Source: Symsagittifera roscoffensis (lineage: Eukaryota > Xenacoelomorpha > Acoela > Convolutidae). Taken from it: a DNA stretch of 64,000 nucleotides. The notes beneath the pieces were generated by a model. The model did not search any database. It saw only the letters and a list, made by a program, of their open reading frames with translations, and was not told where the DNA came from. The stretch is from NCBI RefSeq assembly GCF_963678635.1, contig NC_087062.1, positions 73,621,345 through 73,685,344 on the forward strand, written 5' to 3'. Of this stretch, positions 40,105 to 50,721 are shown piece after piece. The translations under genes and the position numbers were made by a program. Each line of letters starts with the position of its first letter. Within the stretch, counting starts at the first letter, position 1.

Positions 40105-40610
40105 AGTAGTAGATGTTGAGGCTGAAGTGGGGGGGAGGTGGCAGACCCACATGTTTTAAGATAGGGAATAGAGCATCCGGTCTGCCAGCTATGTATTAAC
40201 ATTGGGTATAGAGTCTTTAATGTATTAAGATAGGGAATACGAATGGTAAGGTTTCAGTGTGATGGTAAGAGAAAGAAAAACGTAATTTTTTTTGGTTTTG
40301 AATGGAAAATTCTAATTTTTTCGCAAAAATTTCGGCGCCCGTTACCTACTTGTTAAATATCAAAGTTTAATTACGAGTAGGTTGTGTAATGAAGAGCTTT
40401 TAATTAGTTTTTTGATATATGGTAAGTCGATGGTAAGAGTTTTTTGGGTAAAAACTTGGAATTTTTATGAAAATTGTTTCGAAAACATTCAAAACACGAT
40501 AAGGTTAGCTACTATTTGACTTAATATAGTAAATAATCTTACTTTCTATCTAATTGAAACAATGCTGAAACCTACTGAAACTTCGAAAAAATTCAAATTT
40601 TTTGAGAAAA
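40105..40610. repeat. Left terminal inverted repeat of the Maverick
   Basis: It matches the reverse complement of 55973-56528, with a few indels. Shared blocks include the stretch around GGTGGCAGACCCACATG, GATAGGGAATA and GGCGCCCGTTACC, extending to AACAATGCTGAAACCTAC. Confidence 0.85.
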
Positions 40611-40611
40611 A

Positions 40612-40705
40612 ATTGCAAAAATTTCAAGTATTTGGAAAAAATTGCAAAAATTTCAAGTATTTGGAAAAAATTGCAAAAATTTCAAGTATTTGGAAAAAAT
40701 TACAG
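40612..40705. repeat. Tandem repeat of about 30 bp beside the left terminal repeat
   Basis: About three units built on AAAATTTCAAGTATTTGG with A-rich spacers. Its role is unknown, and it is not present beside the right terminal repeat. Confidence 0.75.
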
Positions 40706-43197
40706 AAATCTCATAACTTTGGCTAAAGTATTGTTGCTTTTGATCTAATTTTAAACATACTTTTACGTATAGATTTTAAAAATAAGCTAAGACTGTATGT
40801 TAATTGGCATTATGTTGAGACAATGATACAAAATTTTGAATAAAAAAATGACTTTTTCAACAATTTTTTCTCAAAATATTGAAATACGATGAAGTTAACC
40901 TTAATTTGAGCTAAATATTTAGTTATACAATGCTCTAAACACTGGAAAGAAGGTTCATAGTAGCAGAATCAATATTGAAACTTCCGGAAAACAGTGAAAT
41001 TAGTCGTAATTTTCGAGATGGTAAAATAAAAATTAATCAAAATTACATGAAATTTTCCATTTCGAACCTTTATTTTGGTTTTTAACTGTTCAGGGATTAT
41101 TTTTAGGAATCTCAATTCAAATGAACATTAAGGGTAATATCCTATGAAATTTCTAAATCAAACTCCATGATTCAACTCCTCCTCATTTTTTTCTCATTGA
41201 ATTGCCCAAATTTGTACAAAAATTACAACTTGTGAGACATTTTTCATGTTAAAAATTAGAAATTTCTAATTATTGATAAAAAATGAACAGTTTATTGCTA
41301 AAACTGTTTAAAATGGGATAAATGTTTCGTAAAAATTTATTCGATATTGGCTCAAATTCAACAAAAACGTCTTCATAACTGATGATTATCTCTCTGTTGC
41401 TTCTGCAACATAACGTTCAAGATTTTCGGTAGAGTTTTCCATGTTTTAAAAAATTTTTTGCTTTCTGCGTAAAACATTATTTCACTTTTGAACACACTTT
41501 ACTAGAAAATTTAGTCAAAACTGGAGAATTTAGGAGGAAAATAGTATCAATTGAACGAACAATTTGCTAGCAGAGATGAAGTTAGAACTGATACCGTATG
41601 ATTATTACAATGAAAAATGTTAATATCTTCCTCGAGGTTCCCCTGTTGAGTTGCTATTGTAAACTATTTAAGCAAAAATACACATTTTGGAATCATTAAC
41701 TATCACTTTTCTTGCAAAATAGTTATTAACTCGCTTTTTTTCTTAATTTATGACGGAAATTTTCTCAAAAATATCCAAGTGAGAAAGAATTGGTGCTAGT
41801 TAAAGCATTCAAAAACATATGTACACAATGAGAATATAAAGGTGTATTTTTACCATCTAAGAACAAAAGAGGAGCAGCTCTATTAGTTATAATCTGAAAA
41901 TCTCCGGAAATACGCAAGAGAACCTAGTTCCTAACATCTACAATATAAAAACTTCTGAAAGAGCGAGTCTCAAAAAATTGATTTAGCAAAGCAAAGCAAG
42001 GTGTAAACTGGAACAATTGTGTAATTTTCCGATTTTTATTAAGAAAAAAACTCTATGAAGTAAAAATGTAGTAATGTATTGTATATAGTGTTGTATATTC
42101 TATGTAGTATTGTGTAGCAAGGAAAAGTAGATCTTGAAAGCAAGTTTTCGATTTATGCTTTATGTATCTTCTTCCAAAAGATGTCGAATTGGGTTTGCTT
42201 TTCAAAAATTATCTTCAAAACATTTGATCTTTCATATAAAGTACCAAATATATCAAATGATAACAATTTTTTCTAATGAATTACGGATAAATATAAGACT
42301 TTGAGAATTTTTATGTCGGATTTTTTCTCAAGATCTACTTTATAAGCTAAATTTTCGTAAAAGCATCTCAAATCTCTTAAGGATTAAATTGAATTTCTAT
42401 CTCATTTTAGCATTTTCTCAGTTTCTGCTTCATCTACTATCTACCAAATGAATCCAATTTGAGCAAATTTTTACTTGAAAATTGAATTTTAGATGGAAAA
42501 ATGTATCGTTTCAACGAACGACCAATAATCCGAAGCTGAATTAATACCATAAACCCTTTACTAAAAAGCTTTAAAGGATTTTCTCAAGCTCATAACTGTA
42601 TATTGCTGATTTAAATCTGAATTTCTATTTTAGACTAAATTTTTAGTTTGAATGATGTATATCATCAACTTGAAACTTTCAAAGTTTAGCAAAATATACA
42701 TTTTTTCCAGGTCATTTATCAATTTCTTTTCTGGAATCATCAAAAAATTAATAAAAAAACATAATTCTTAATAAGTCAAACCACATTATCTGCTTTAAAA
42801 GCTCTGCTCTATGAACACTTTTACAAGCACTAAACAAGGAAAACTTTAAAATAGCAACTACAAAAAACTTTTCAATTAGTTGAAGTTTTCCAAATATCCA
42901 AGTTTTACAATTTTTAGGCGAATACTTAAATACTCATTAGCATATGTTATGCACTTTACTACAAATTTATCACAACAAATCTCCGCAAGCTTGCAACCAA
43001 GGGAGTTTTTACTGTTGATTAAAAGTTTTCGGATCGAGTTCCATGGAAAACTTCACGACGATTTGAACTCGATTTTTGCTGTCTTTAACATCAATCAAAA
43101 CCTTTGAATAAAAAAATAAATGACAGTTCAGGTAATGTAATGAAAACATAGTATAATTACTGACTAGATTTGTTACAATTGCTGAGACATTTCAGAT
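40706..43197. other. AT-rich region of the Maverick without supported genes
   Basis: About 2.5 kb with only short frames. Integrase, capsid or other Maverick genes would be expected in such space, but none is recognisable. It may be decayed coding or filler DNA. Confidence 0.5.
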
Positions 43198-43488
43198 TCA
43201 GTAAAAACTAATAAACATAGTAATTTCTAAGTTTTTCAAAAAAAAACTTAAAAATTTTACCTTTTCCTGAAGTGTGTTTGGAGTCTGCTGAGCACATAAT
43301 TTATTATTATGCTGAGAATGCTTCTTCTTGAAATGATTAGCGAGTTCCTGGCTGCTATAAGTATAAAAATTACAGTTAGAACACTTCAAAACACCACATG
43401 TTCTACGATGTCTTGATGCATCTTTGTGAGTGTAATCCCTGCCACATTCAAGACATGCAACTCTTTCGTTTCTAATGAGTGAAGGCAT
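43198..43488 (-). CDS. Zinc-finger exon, a second copy of the polymerase N-terminus
   Basis: A frame of up to 96 codons. The first roughly 75 residues repeat the zinc-finger start of the polymerase frame at 51514: C-x2-C-x11-H-x3-C, then C-x2-C-x12-H-x4-H. The remainder after a G-GTAAAA at about 43262 is unlike protein, so a splice donor there is plausible. It may be a first exon of a gene whose later exons are lost, or a small zinc-finger protein. It lies on the strand opposite the polymerase. Confidence 0.6.
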   Translation of the reverse strand: MPSLIRNERVACLECGRDYTHKDASRHRRTCGVLKCSNCNFYTYSSQELANHFKKKHSQHNNKLCAQQTPNTLQEKVKFLSFFLKNLEITMFISFY

Positions 43489-43654
43489 CTCAATACTAAT
43501 GAAAAATTAAATGGGAGATTTAAAATGTACCAAATTTTTAGATAAGGTGAGTTGAATAGCCTCAAAAAATGAATAAAAGTAAATAAAAACAGCAAACTTA
43601 TTAACCAATTGTTTTTAACGAGAAAGAAAATCAGAATGGATATGCTATTTAGCC

Positions 43655-44032
43655 TAGCTGAAATAAAAATCATCCAATCTAACCATGGAATTTTTAAAAG
43701 TATCAACCAATCAGAATCGAGCATTAATTACAAGGAAATTTTTATCTTTGCTGATATCAACCAATCAGAATTGAGCTTCAATAGTCATGTGATTTTCGAC
43801 AAATTCAATGTCCACCAATCAGAATTGAGCTTCAAAAGTCATGTAATTTTCAACAAATTCAATGTCAACCTATCAGAATTGAGCTTCAAAAGTCATGAAA
43901 ATTTCAAAAAATTTAAAGTCAACCAATCAGAGTTGAGCTCTTCTTCTCATGAATTTTTCAACAATTTCTTTAACTTTTTAGATTTTGAGGATACTTTCAC
44001 AGACATTATTTGTGTTAATAACCAATCAGAAT
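43655..44032 (-). promoter_or_regulatory. CCAATCAGA box array upstream of the zinc-finger exon
   Basis: Six CCAATCAGA-type boxes (43707, 43761, 43815, 43869 with CTATCAGA, 43923 and 44022). Most are spaced 54 bp apart, and each is followed by a similar TTGAGC stretch. They lie about 220-530 bp upstream of the zinc-finger start. The plus-strand frame across it is a by-product of the 54-bp period. Confidence 0.55.
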
Positions 44033-44034
44033 GA

Positions 44035-45240
44035 AGTAATCACAGATTTTAAAAACTTTGTAGATCAGAACCAGACTATGTTTATGAAATTTCCTAATCA
44101 ATAAATTTTATTGAATTTTTCCAACATAACTAAGATTTGAAGTTTGATACCCTAGTGGGATAAATGAGATTTCTTGTCTAGTTTATATTGTTTTTTCGAT
44201 ATTCAATTCAAATTTTGAAAACTCGATCAAAATTTTTCCGATTTGTTCTATTTCTAACCAGTGAAAAAAGAAATTACCAAAATATACGTTTTTATCGTTT
44301 TCTTTTTGGTATACTGTAGTATAAACAACCGGAAGTCTATTAAATTTGGATAAACGATCAAAAGATATTCTGACAAATCTGGATTTTGTATTTGTATCAA
44401 ATTCAAAACAGTAATCGAATTGATGTTCCTTATCTCCAATTTCTGTTTCATAGGCTCTTCCATTGTTTTGTTTTTTACTGATCGACCACCCAATCTGAGT
44501 TAACTCTTCTAAATAAAAACATTGTTGATAAATCTAACAGTACTCTTCTTTTTTGTAATCTCCTCTCCATCTTTTTAACAAAACTATTGAACTTTCTGTG
44601 TTTCTATACAAATTAAAACTAATACAATCTCCATCAACTTCATCTGTCCACTACTCTTGTAGTTTTTTGTAGTGGTTCAATTTTAAAATCTGATAAATGT
44701 TCAATTCAGACATTGAAAACGCTTTTGATGGAAACATTTTTCTTACTGAAATATATGAAGAAACTTAAAAAACTCGAATTGTTTTATCATTTTTAAAATA
44801 TTTTGAAATAACAGTCACCGTAAATTTTTTTTATTTATTTAGAGTCTAATTAGTTTCAAGGAAATTCATGTAGCCAATAAAAACCTCAAACTAAGGCAGA
44901 AAAAAATTGAAAACAACCAATGAAATTCAAAAAATCTGAAAAAATAATGATAATGTTTTCAACTAAATATACATTCTTGTTTGTAATTTTCTTAACTTGA
45001 GGCAAAATTTAGCTAAAATTTGATGAAAACAGTTATTAAATAAACTTATCTGTAATTTCATAAAGAAATACTGGAAAATCATTTCATAATTGGTTAGTGT
45101 TTTATGTCAATTTCGATAAAATTATTGTTTTGTCTGACTTTTCCTCAGATATTATAGCTCTAAATATACACTTTAGTGAGAAAAAATAGTTTTGAACCAA
45201 TAATATCTCAATTACCAAACATGCAAAACATCACAAAGCT
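44035..45240. other. Region of the Maverick without supported genes
   Basis: About 1.2 kb, AT-rich. The short minus-strand frame at 44254-44493 has no recognised features. Confidence 0.45.
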
Positions 45241-45642
45241 TTACTGAGATTTACAATTATCAACAAACATAAAGTCTCCCAATATTTGGGACAGTTCTTT
45301 GAATTCATTCAAAGTATAGTTGACATATGCAACTTGCTTCAAGTCTTCATTTTCCTTTGCAGTGAAGAGTCGAATCTGAATGTAGGGTGGCTTGCTCACG
45401 TTGTACTTCTTGATTGTGACACACACCCTCCTCATGTTGTACATTGCTATTTCATATACTCTATTACAGATGTCGAGCTCCTGATCCATAGTTGATTCTC
45501 TGCCAGATTTGGCTTCATATATAGGTACGAGTCCAAGATTTTCAGCATCGTGAATAATAGTATTCCGTATTGCGGATATTGCTTCGCTTTTTTTATTCAC
45601 TAAGATAGACTTGATGAGACTTTTCAAATTGTCCCAAATCAT
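45241..45642 (-). CDS. Small protein with a possible PC4-like ssDNA-binding domain
   Basis: A 133-codon open frame. The C-terminal half reads R-R-V-C-V-T-I-K-K-Y, then Y-I-Q-I-R-L-F, then V-N-Y-T-L-N-E-F-K-E-L-S-Q-I-L. This strand-strand-strand-helix order, with an aromatic/acidic N-E-F start of the helix, is that of the PC4/Sub1 single-stranded DNA-binding fold. PC4-like proteins dimerise and bind ssDNA. A role in replication beside PolB would fit. The match is by eye only. It is divergent from the next gene and shares its promoter region. Confidence 0.4.
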   Translation of the reverse strand: MIWDNLKSLIKSILVNKKSEAISAIRNTIIHDAENLGLVPIYEAKSGRESTMDQELDICNRVYEIAMYNMRRVCVTIKKYNVSKPPYIQIRLFTAKENEDLKQVAYVNYTLNEFKELSQILGDFMFVDNCKSQ

Positions 45643-45869
45643 TTATTTTTAATAGTTGAAAGCACGGTTCCAAGCATATTTTTTACTTGTAGGATTTTTG
45701 GAACCAAACAAATCTCCCAATTCTTTTTTGATTTTTTGAAAATTCAATATAGTTGGAACTATCAACTTTTCTCGAGTACATTTTGAAGAACAAACTGATC
45801 AGATGAGGAGAATTGAGAGAAATGATTTTGAGTTTAAATGAAAATGGAAGTAAGCAGTATGAGTCATCG

Positions 45870-45955
45870 CCATTTCCATATATGGAAGTAGTACCAAATA
45901 TGGAAGGATTTCCCTATATGGAAGCTGCGTAGGCGTTACTACTACTATATAAATC
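45870..45955. promoter_or_regulatory. CArG boxes and TATA box in a divergent promoter
   Basis: CCATATATGG (45876-45885) and CCAAATATGG (45894-45903) are perfect CC(A/T)6GG boxes, and CCCTATATGG (45912-45921) is one base off. TATATAAA follows at 45946-45953, 33 bp before the ATG at 45986. CArG boxes are binding sites of SRF/MADS-type factors. Confidence 0.55.
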
Positions 45956-45985
45956 CACCATTTTCTGCAAAAATCATTTTTTCCA

Positions 45986-46474
45986 ATGGCAGCTGCTATG
46001 TGTCAAGCTCTTCCCAGCTTTTATTCAGATTATAATAGTAAATCATTGTTTATTTCTGTTTCCAACGATTTTTACGAAAAATACATAGTAACCCAAGATT
46101 ATTGCGTCTCTACTCACGATTCTTTCTGTTCCTTAGGAAATTGCAAATTTCATATAACTTTAATTGGAACTTCCCTTAGCCAAATTCTTCAGAGATTAGA
46201 CAAATATCAATACATATATCAAGAAATTGATTGTCTTTACACTTTGTACAAGCACAGATTCTTTTCGAGTATTGTCACATCATATGGGGAAGTCTTCAAT
46301 CAGCTTAGTTGTGGAGTGCAGCATAATTTACGATGGAAAGGAGCAGAAAAAACACCAAGCGTATCAAGGAAACGACTTGTTCGCAAAAAGTTCAAAAAAC
46401 ATTATCTAAGTTCTAATCACAAACTTGCATCTACGCAAACTCTTGGCTCAGCATTTTTAGACAGAATTCGTTAA
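45986..46474 (+). CDS. Unknown Maverick protein, possibly cut short
   Basis: A 162-codon open frame. The product is rich in Tyr, Ser and Phe and ends in a basic region containing K-R-L-V-R-K-K-F-K-K. Beyond the TAA the DNA still aligns with a remnant at 48390-48556 that encodes a further roughly 40 residues. This copy may therefore be cut short by a nonsense change. No known family was recognised. TATA and CArG boxes lie upstream. Confidence 0.5.
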   Translation: MAAAMCQALPSFYSDYNSKSLFISVSNDFYEKYIVTQDYCVSTHDSFCSLGNCKFHITLIGTSLSQILQRLDKYQYIYQEIDCLYTLYKHRFFSSIVTSYGEVFNQLSCGVQHNLRWKGAEKTPSVSRKRLVRKKFKKHYLSSNHKLASTQTLGSAFLDRIR

Positions 46475-46729
46475 GTACAAAACTCAAAATACAAAATATG
46501 AACATGAGTTGTTAAAAATAATTGACTGTTTTATTGATGGTTATGGATTTGTAAATAGTGATCATGTCAATTTTTCAATAAAAAACTTCTGATATTCCAT
46601 CTATTTTCTCTCATATGTTTACAAAGTTACCATTAATTACCGAAACAAAAATCACCGTTGTCAAAAACATTTGCCAAAAAATTTTCAATCATGTAAGAAA
46701 GATGTAATATTTCTTTTGATTTTCAAAAA

Positions 46730-47100
46730 GTTGCAAAAAACATTTCAATTTTTTTAACAAGTTGTAAAAAGTGTTTCAATTTTTTTTGACATAATGCGAA
46801 AAATGTTTCAACTTTTTTGAGAAGATGCGAAAAGTGTTTTACTTTTTTTAAATAGATGTGAAAAGTGTTTCACTTTTTCACTACAAATGCGAAAAATGTT
46901 TCAATTTTTTTGACAAAATGCGAAAAGTGTTTTACTTTTTTCAATAAAATGCGAAAAGTGTTTCAATTTTTTCGACAAAATGCGAAAAGTGTTTTACTTT
47001 TTTGGATAAAATGCGTAAAGTGTTTCAATTTTTTCGACAAAATGCGAAAAGTGTCTTACTTTTTTCGATAAAATGCGAAAAGTGTTTCAATTTTTTCTAC
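46730..47100. repeat. Degenerate tandem repeat, about 31-33 bp unit
   Basis: Roughly ten units of the pattern GCGAAAAGTGTTTCAATTTTTT with A/T variation. A related, more diverged array covers 48590-48890 and 49140-49330. Any frame across it is a by-product. Confidence 0.75.
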
Positions 47101-47357
47101 ACAAGGCTAAAAGTGTGTTCATCGATGAGGTAACTTTTTACTTGTGTACAGTTTTTCTAGTGTTTTTCCGAATTTTTGTACAAAAATTAATCAAATTTTT
47201 TAACATTATTTCGAATTCGGAGCACTTAACTAAGTTCTAATTGTTTTTCAATGGTTTACCTTGAACCTCTCATCTATTCTCATAATTAAAATGAAATTGA
47301 AGAAATTAATTACAGAAAACGAAGTCAAAACCAAACAACTTTTATTTACAAAAACAT

Positions 47358-47855
47358 TTAATCAAAGAGCTGTCGAGCAGCAGAAGAGTTCTGGAGGTTC
47401 TCTATAGAACGCAGAGCTGGACGAGGTTCCATTGCTGGTGGTTGTTGTGGAACTGGAGGTGTCATTGTTTCTGAGAAACCCTCATCTTCATCTATTGTGA
47501 TGGGGTTTTCGGCTGATCCTGCATCCTCCCAAGGAAAAAGGAAGTCGTCGACTGGTTGAACTACAAATCTTGAGTCAGGAATTTCGGGGTAGTTCATTCC
47601 CACATGTTCGGCCACTTCCTCCATCATTTGCATGGTTCCAAGTTGGTTTTCTGTGATGGGAACTTGCATCATATGATGCTCGCTGAAATCCCTTCGCATC
47701 ACTTCCACCATGTGCCAGACTTCGATTGGGATGTCCATTCGAGCCAGAAAAACTCCAGAGACTGTTTCTCGCACTTGAACTTTTACTAGATCAGGTGAAA
47801 ATTCTACAGAGTACATAAGGTTGCTGTTTTGCACTGAGAAGATCTTTTTGAGCAA
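47358..47855 (-). CDS. Unknown Maverick protein, copy 1 of a duplicated gene
   Basis: A 165-codon open frame. It contains a hydrophobic N-terminal third, a M-E-E-V-A-E-H-V-G-M-N-Y-P-E-I-P segment and a proline-rich acidic tail ending S-A-A-R-Q-L-F-D. Copy 2 at 49437-49926 is closely similar. The function is unknown. No membrane segment or catalytic motif is clear. Confidence 0.55.
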   Translation of the reverse strand: MLKKIFSVQNSNLMYSVEFSPDLVKVQVRETVSGVFLARMDIPIEVWHMVEVMRRDFSEHHMMQVPITENQLGTMQMMEEVAEHVGMNYPEIPDSRFVVQPVDDFLFPWEDAGSAENPITIDEDEGFSETMTPPVPQQPPAMEPRPALRSIENLQNSSAARQLFD

Positions 47856-48029
47856 TAAGATGACTAAAAGAGAAAAAGAAAAAAAAAGAACTGAGAGGAG
47901 GGGGAACCTTACAAAAAATAAGTTGAAATCAGGATGTTTAGAGCTGAGAGAGGAGGTATTGGACGGTAGTTAAGTTGAAAATAAAATGATTTTTTGTAAA
48001 GAGAGAGGGGTAACTTCAACTGGAATGTG

Positions 48030-48220
48030 TGGGTTTAACCAATCAGAATGGATTTTCCTTATTTGGATTGTAGTCGTGTCCAATCAGATTTTAGTTTCCT
48101 TTTATGGAATTCTTATAGAAAACTCGTGTCCAATTGGAAACAAAGCTCCATTTTACACATTGTCGTTTCCAATCACAAAAATGTTCATTTTTGTTCAAGT
48201 TATCGTATCCAATCAGAGGA
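48030..48220 (-). promoter_or_regulatory. CCAAT boxes upstream of gene copy 1
   Basis: CCAATCAGA or CCAATCACA motifs at 48039, 48080, 48169 and 48209 lie about 180-360 bp upstream of the start at 47855. The same set recurs upstream of gene copy 2. Confidence 0.5.
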
Positions 48221-48389
48221 ACCTTTCAAGGACTTAAGTCTTCCAAATAAGTGAAAATATACACAAAAGCAATCGCAAAAATAAATGGCCAAAACTTGTT
48301 CGCTGTAAAAATAAGAAATATTGCCGATACAAGTAACAAAAGAAGGAAAATTAATAAAAGTAGCATCTCTACAATTTTTTCATTTCTGA

Positions 48390-48556
48390 TCAGGAACTTG
48401 CGTCCACTCAGACTCTTGAATCAGCTTTTTTGGAAAGGATTCGAAAAGTTCAAAACTCAAAGTATGAGACTGATTTGTTGAAAATTGTTGATTGTTTTAT
48501 TACTGGTTTTGGTACCGTAAATAGTGAGCGTATCAACTTTTCTATTAATAGTTGAA
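48390..48556 (+). pseudogene. C-terminal remnant of the 45986 gene
   Basis: The plus strand matches 46420-46580 and encodes the same T-Q-T-L-x-S-A-F-L segment, then continues past the stop of the other copy. Only the 3' end is present. It forms part of an internal duplication of the Maverick. Confidence 0.6.
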
Positions 48557-49436
48557 TATTTGTTAAAAATATCTTGTCAAAATTGTTTTTATTTAAATCA
48601 AAAGTTTTTTCAACGAACAAATTTGCAATTTTCAACACGTGTGCAAAATTTAACTTAGAGTTTTTTCGCAAGATGCAAATTTTGGTTTGATTTTTTCAAC
48701 ACGTTTGCAAAAATTTAATTAAATTTTTTTACAAGATGCAAAAACTGTTTTGGTTTTTTCAACAAGTGTGCAAAAATTTTCAACAAATTTTTGTGTTAGA
48801 TGCAAGTTTTTTCGTGGTTTTTTTGAAAACTAATGCAAAAATCTAACTTATCTTTTCTTTTTCATATGCAAAAACTGCAAAATTTTATTGTAAAAAACTT
48901 GTTAATTTAATGCTAAAATTTTTTCATAATTGTTGACTTTGAGTGCTATTCCCTATCTTAATACATTGTTTTTCCAGTATTTGTGATTAATATACATGCA
49001 AAAAAGAGATTTATCTTATGATCAAATTTAAAACAAAGATTTTCATTTTCTTTAATTATTAAATGTGTAAGAAAATCCTCTTTCAGTTTTCTTTAAAATG
49101 CGAAAGTATTTAATGAAATTTTTCTTAATTTGCGAGATTTTCTTTGATTTTTTTAACAAGTGTGCAAAAAAAATTATGAAAAGTTTTGCATGGTGCAAAA
49201 ATTAATGTAAAGTTTTTAACATGCTTGCAAAAATTGGTTTAATTTTTTGCCATCTTTCTAACAACATTCTATAAAAGTATTTACCAGATGCATATTTAGT
49301 TTAATTTTTAACAAGTTTTTACCATTGAAATTTCTTAATAAACTTTTCTATGATCTCTTTGTTCCTATCGCTTGAAAATAAATTTACTAGATGTAAAACA
49401 ATTAAATTACAAAGCACAAGACAGTAGCCTATTTAT

Positions 49437-49926
49437 TTACAAATCAAAGAGCTGTCGAGCAGCTGAGTTCTCAAAATTTTGCAAGTTCTCAATGGAGCGC
49501 AAAGCTGGTCTTGCCTCCATCACTGGTGGTTCGCTGACTAGAGTTCTTGGCTCAGAGAACCTCTCATCCTCTTCAATTGTAATTGGGTTGTCCACAGATC
49601 CCTCTTCCCAAGGAAAGAGGAAATCGTCGAATGGTTGAGCCACATATCTAGAGTCAGGAATTTCAGGGTAGTTCATTCCCACATGCTCGGCCACTTCTTC
49701 CATCATTTGCATTTCTCCAAGTTGACTCTCTGTAGGGGGTACTTGCGTTATATGATGTTCGTTGAAATCCCTTCGCATCACTTCCACCATATGCCAGACT
49801 TGGATTGGGATGTCCATTCGTGCCAGAAAAACTCCACAAACTGTTTCTCGCACTTGGATTTATACTAAATCAGCCGAAAATTCCACCGAGAACATAAGGT
49901 TGTTGTTTTGTACTGAGAAGATCATT
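49437..49926 (-). pseudogene. Unknown Maverick protein, copy 2 of a duplicated gene
   Basis: Matches 47358-47855 closely. A TAA-type stop near 49860 cuts the N-terminal part from the main frame (49437-49853). The protein keeps the same M-E-E-V-A-E-H-V-G-M-N-Y-P-E-I-P segment and the same end. Confidence 0.6.
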
Positions 49927-50084
49927 TTCAGCAATAAGTTGAGTTAATGAGTAAAAACAAGATTTACAGTTGAGAGAGGGTGAAAGTTGACTGTGGTTAA
50001 GTTGAAATTATTGTATTTAGAGCTGAGAGAGTAGGTAGTTGACGGTAGTTAAGTTGAAAATAAAATGATTTTTAGTTAAGAGAG

Positions 50085-50345
50085 AGGGGTACCTTCAACT
50101 GGAATGTGTGGATTTAACCAATCAGAATGGATTTTCCTTATTTGGATTGTAGTCGTGTCCAATCAGATTTTAGTTTCCTTTTATGGAATTCTTATAGAAA
50201 ACTCGTGTCCAATTGGAATTTCAAAGGATACGACAACTTGAACAAAAATGAACATTGTCCTTTCCAATCACAAAAATGTTCATTTTTGTTCAAGTTGTCG
50301 TATCCAATCAGAGGAACCTTTCAAGGACTTATGTCTTCCAAATAA
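50085..50345 (-). promoter_or_regulatory. CCAAT boxes upstream of gene copy 2
   Basis: Nearly identical to 47998-48235 and containing the same CCAATCAGA boxes, but with an extra inverted piece at 50226-50255. Confidence 0.5.
50226..50305. repeat. Perfect 30-bp inverted repeat with a 20-bp loop
   Basis: The arms are 50226-50255 and 50276-50305, beginning GGATACGACAACTTG and ending CAAGTTGTCGTATCC. Only the right arm exists in the duplicate region (48178-48211), so the left arm was copied in inverted form. Confidence 0.85.
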
Positions 50346-50721
50346 GTGAAAATATACACAAAAGCAATCGCAAAAATAAATGACCAAAAGTTGTTTGCTA
50401 AAAAAATAAGAAATATTGCCGACATAAGTAACAAAAGAAGAAAAATTAATAAAAGTAACATCTCTACAAGTCTTCTCATCAAGTTAACTGAATTTTTTGT
50501 ATATAATCGATGAGAAATTGCTGATTTTTCAGCAGATATTCAAGTTCTTTAATTTTGATGTAGATTTGAGATGATAACTCAAAGTTAATGAATTTTTCAA
50601 AGAAAATCTCGGGAAATCTGATACCAAACCTGATCATGCAAGATTTTGAACTTTGAAATTCCTTAAAAAAATGGAGGAATAAAGAACTTTGCTGGGGAGT
50701 TTTGACAAATTTGGGAGTTAT

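Noticed and set aside
40105-40202. Coding sequence extending from copy D into the Maverick end
   Set aside because: The frame beyond 40104 lies in the terminal inverted repeat. Homology to the accessory protein stops at the target duplication.
43609-44034. A 141-codon plus-strand frame with repeated N-Q-S-E-L-S segments
   Set aside because: The period comes from 54-bp DNA repeats built around CCAATCAGA boxes upstream of a minus-strand gene. I read it as a promoter array.
46865-47071. A frame with repeated F-F-x-K-M-R-K segments
   Set aside because: It is a by-product of the 31-33-bp tandem repeat.
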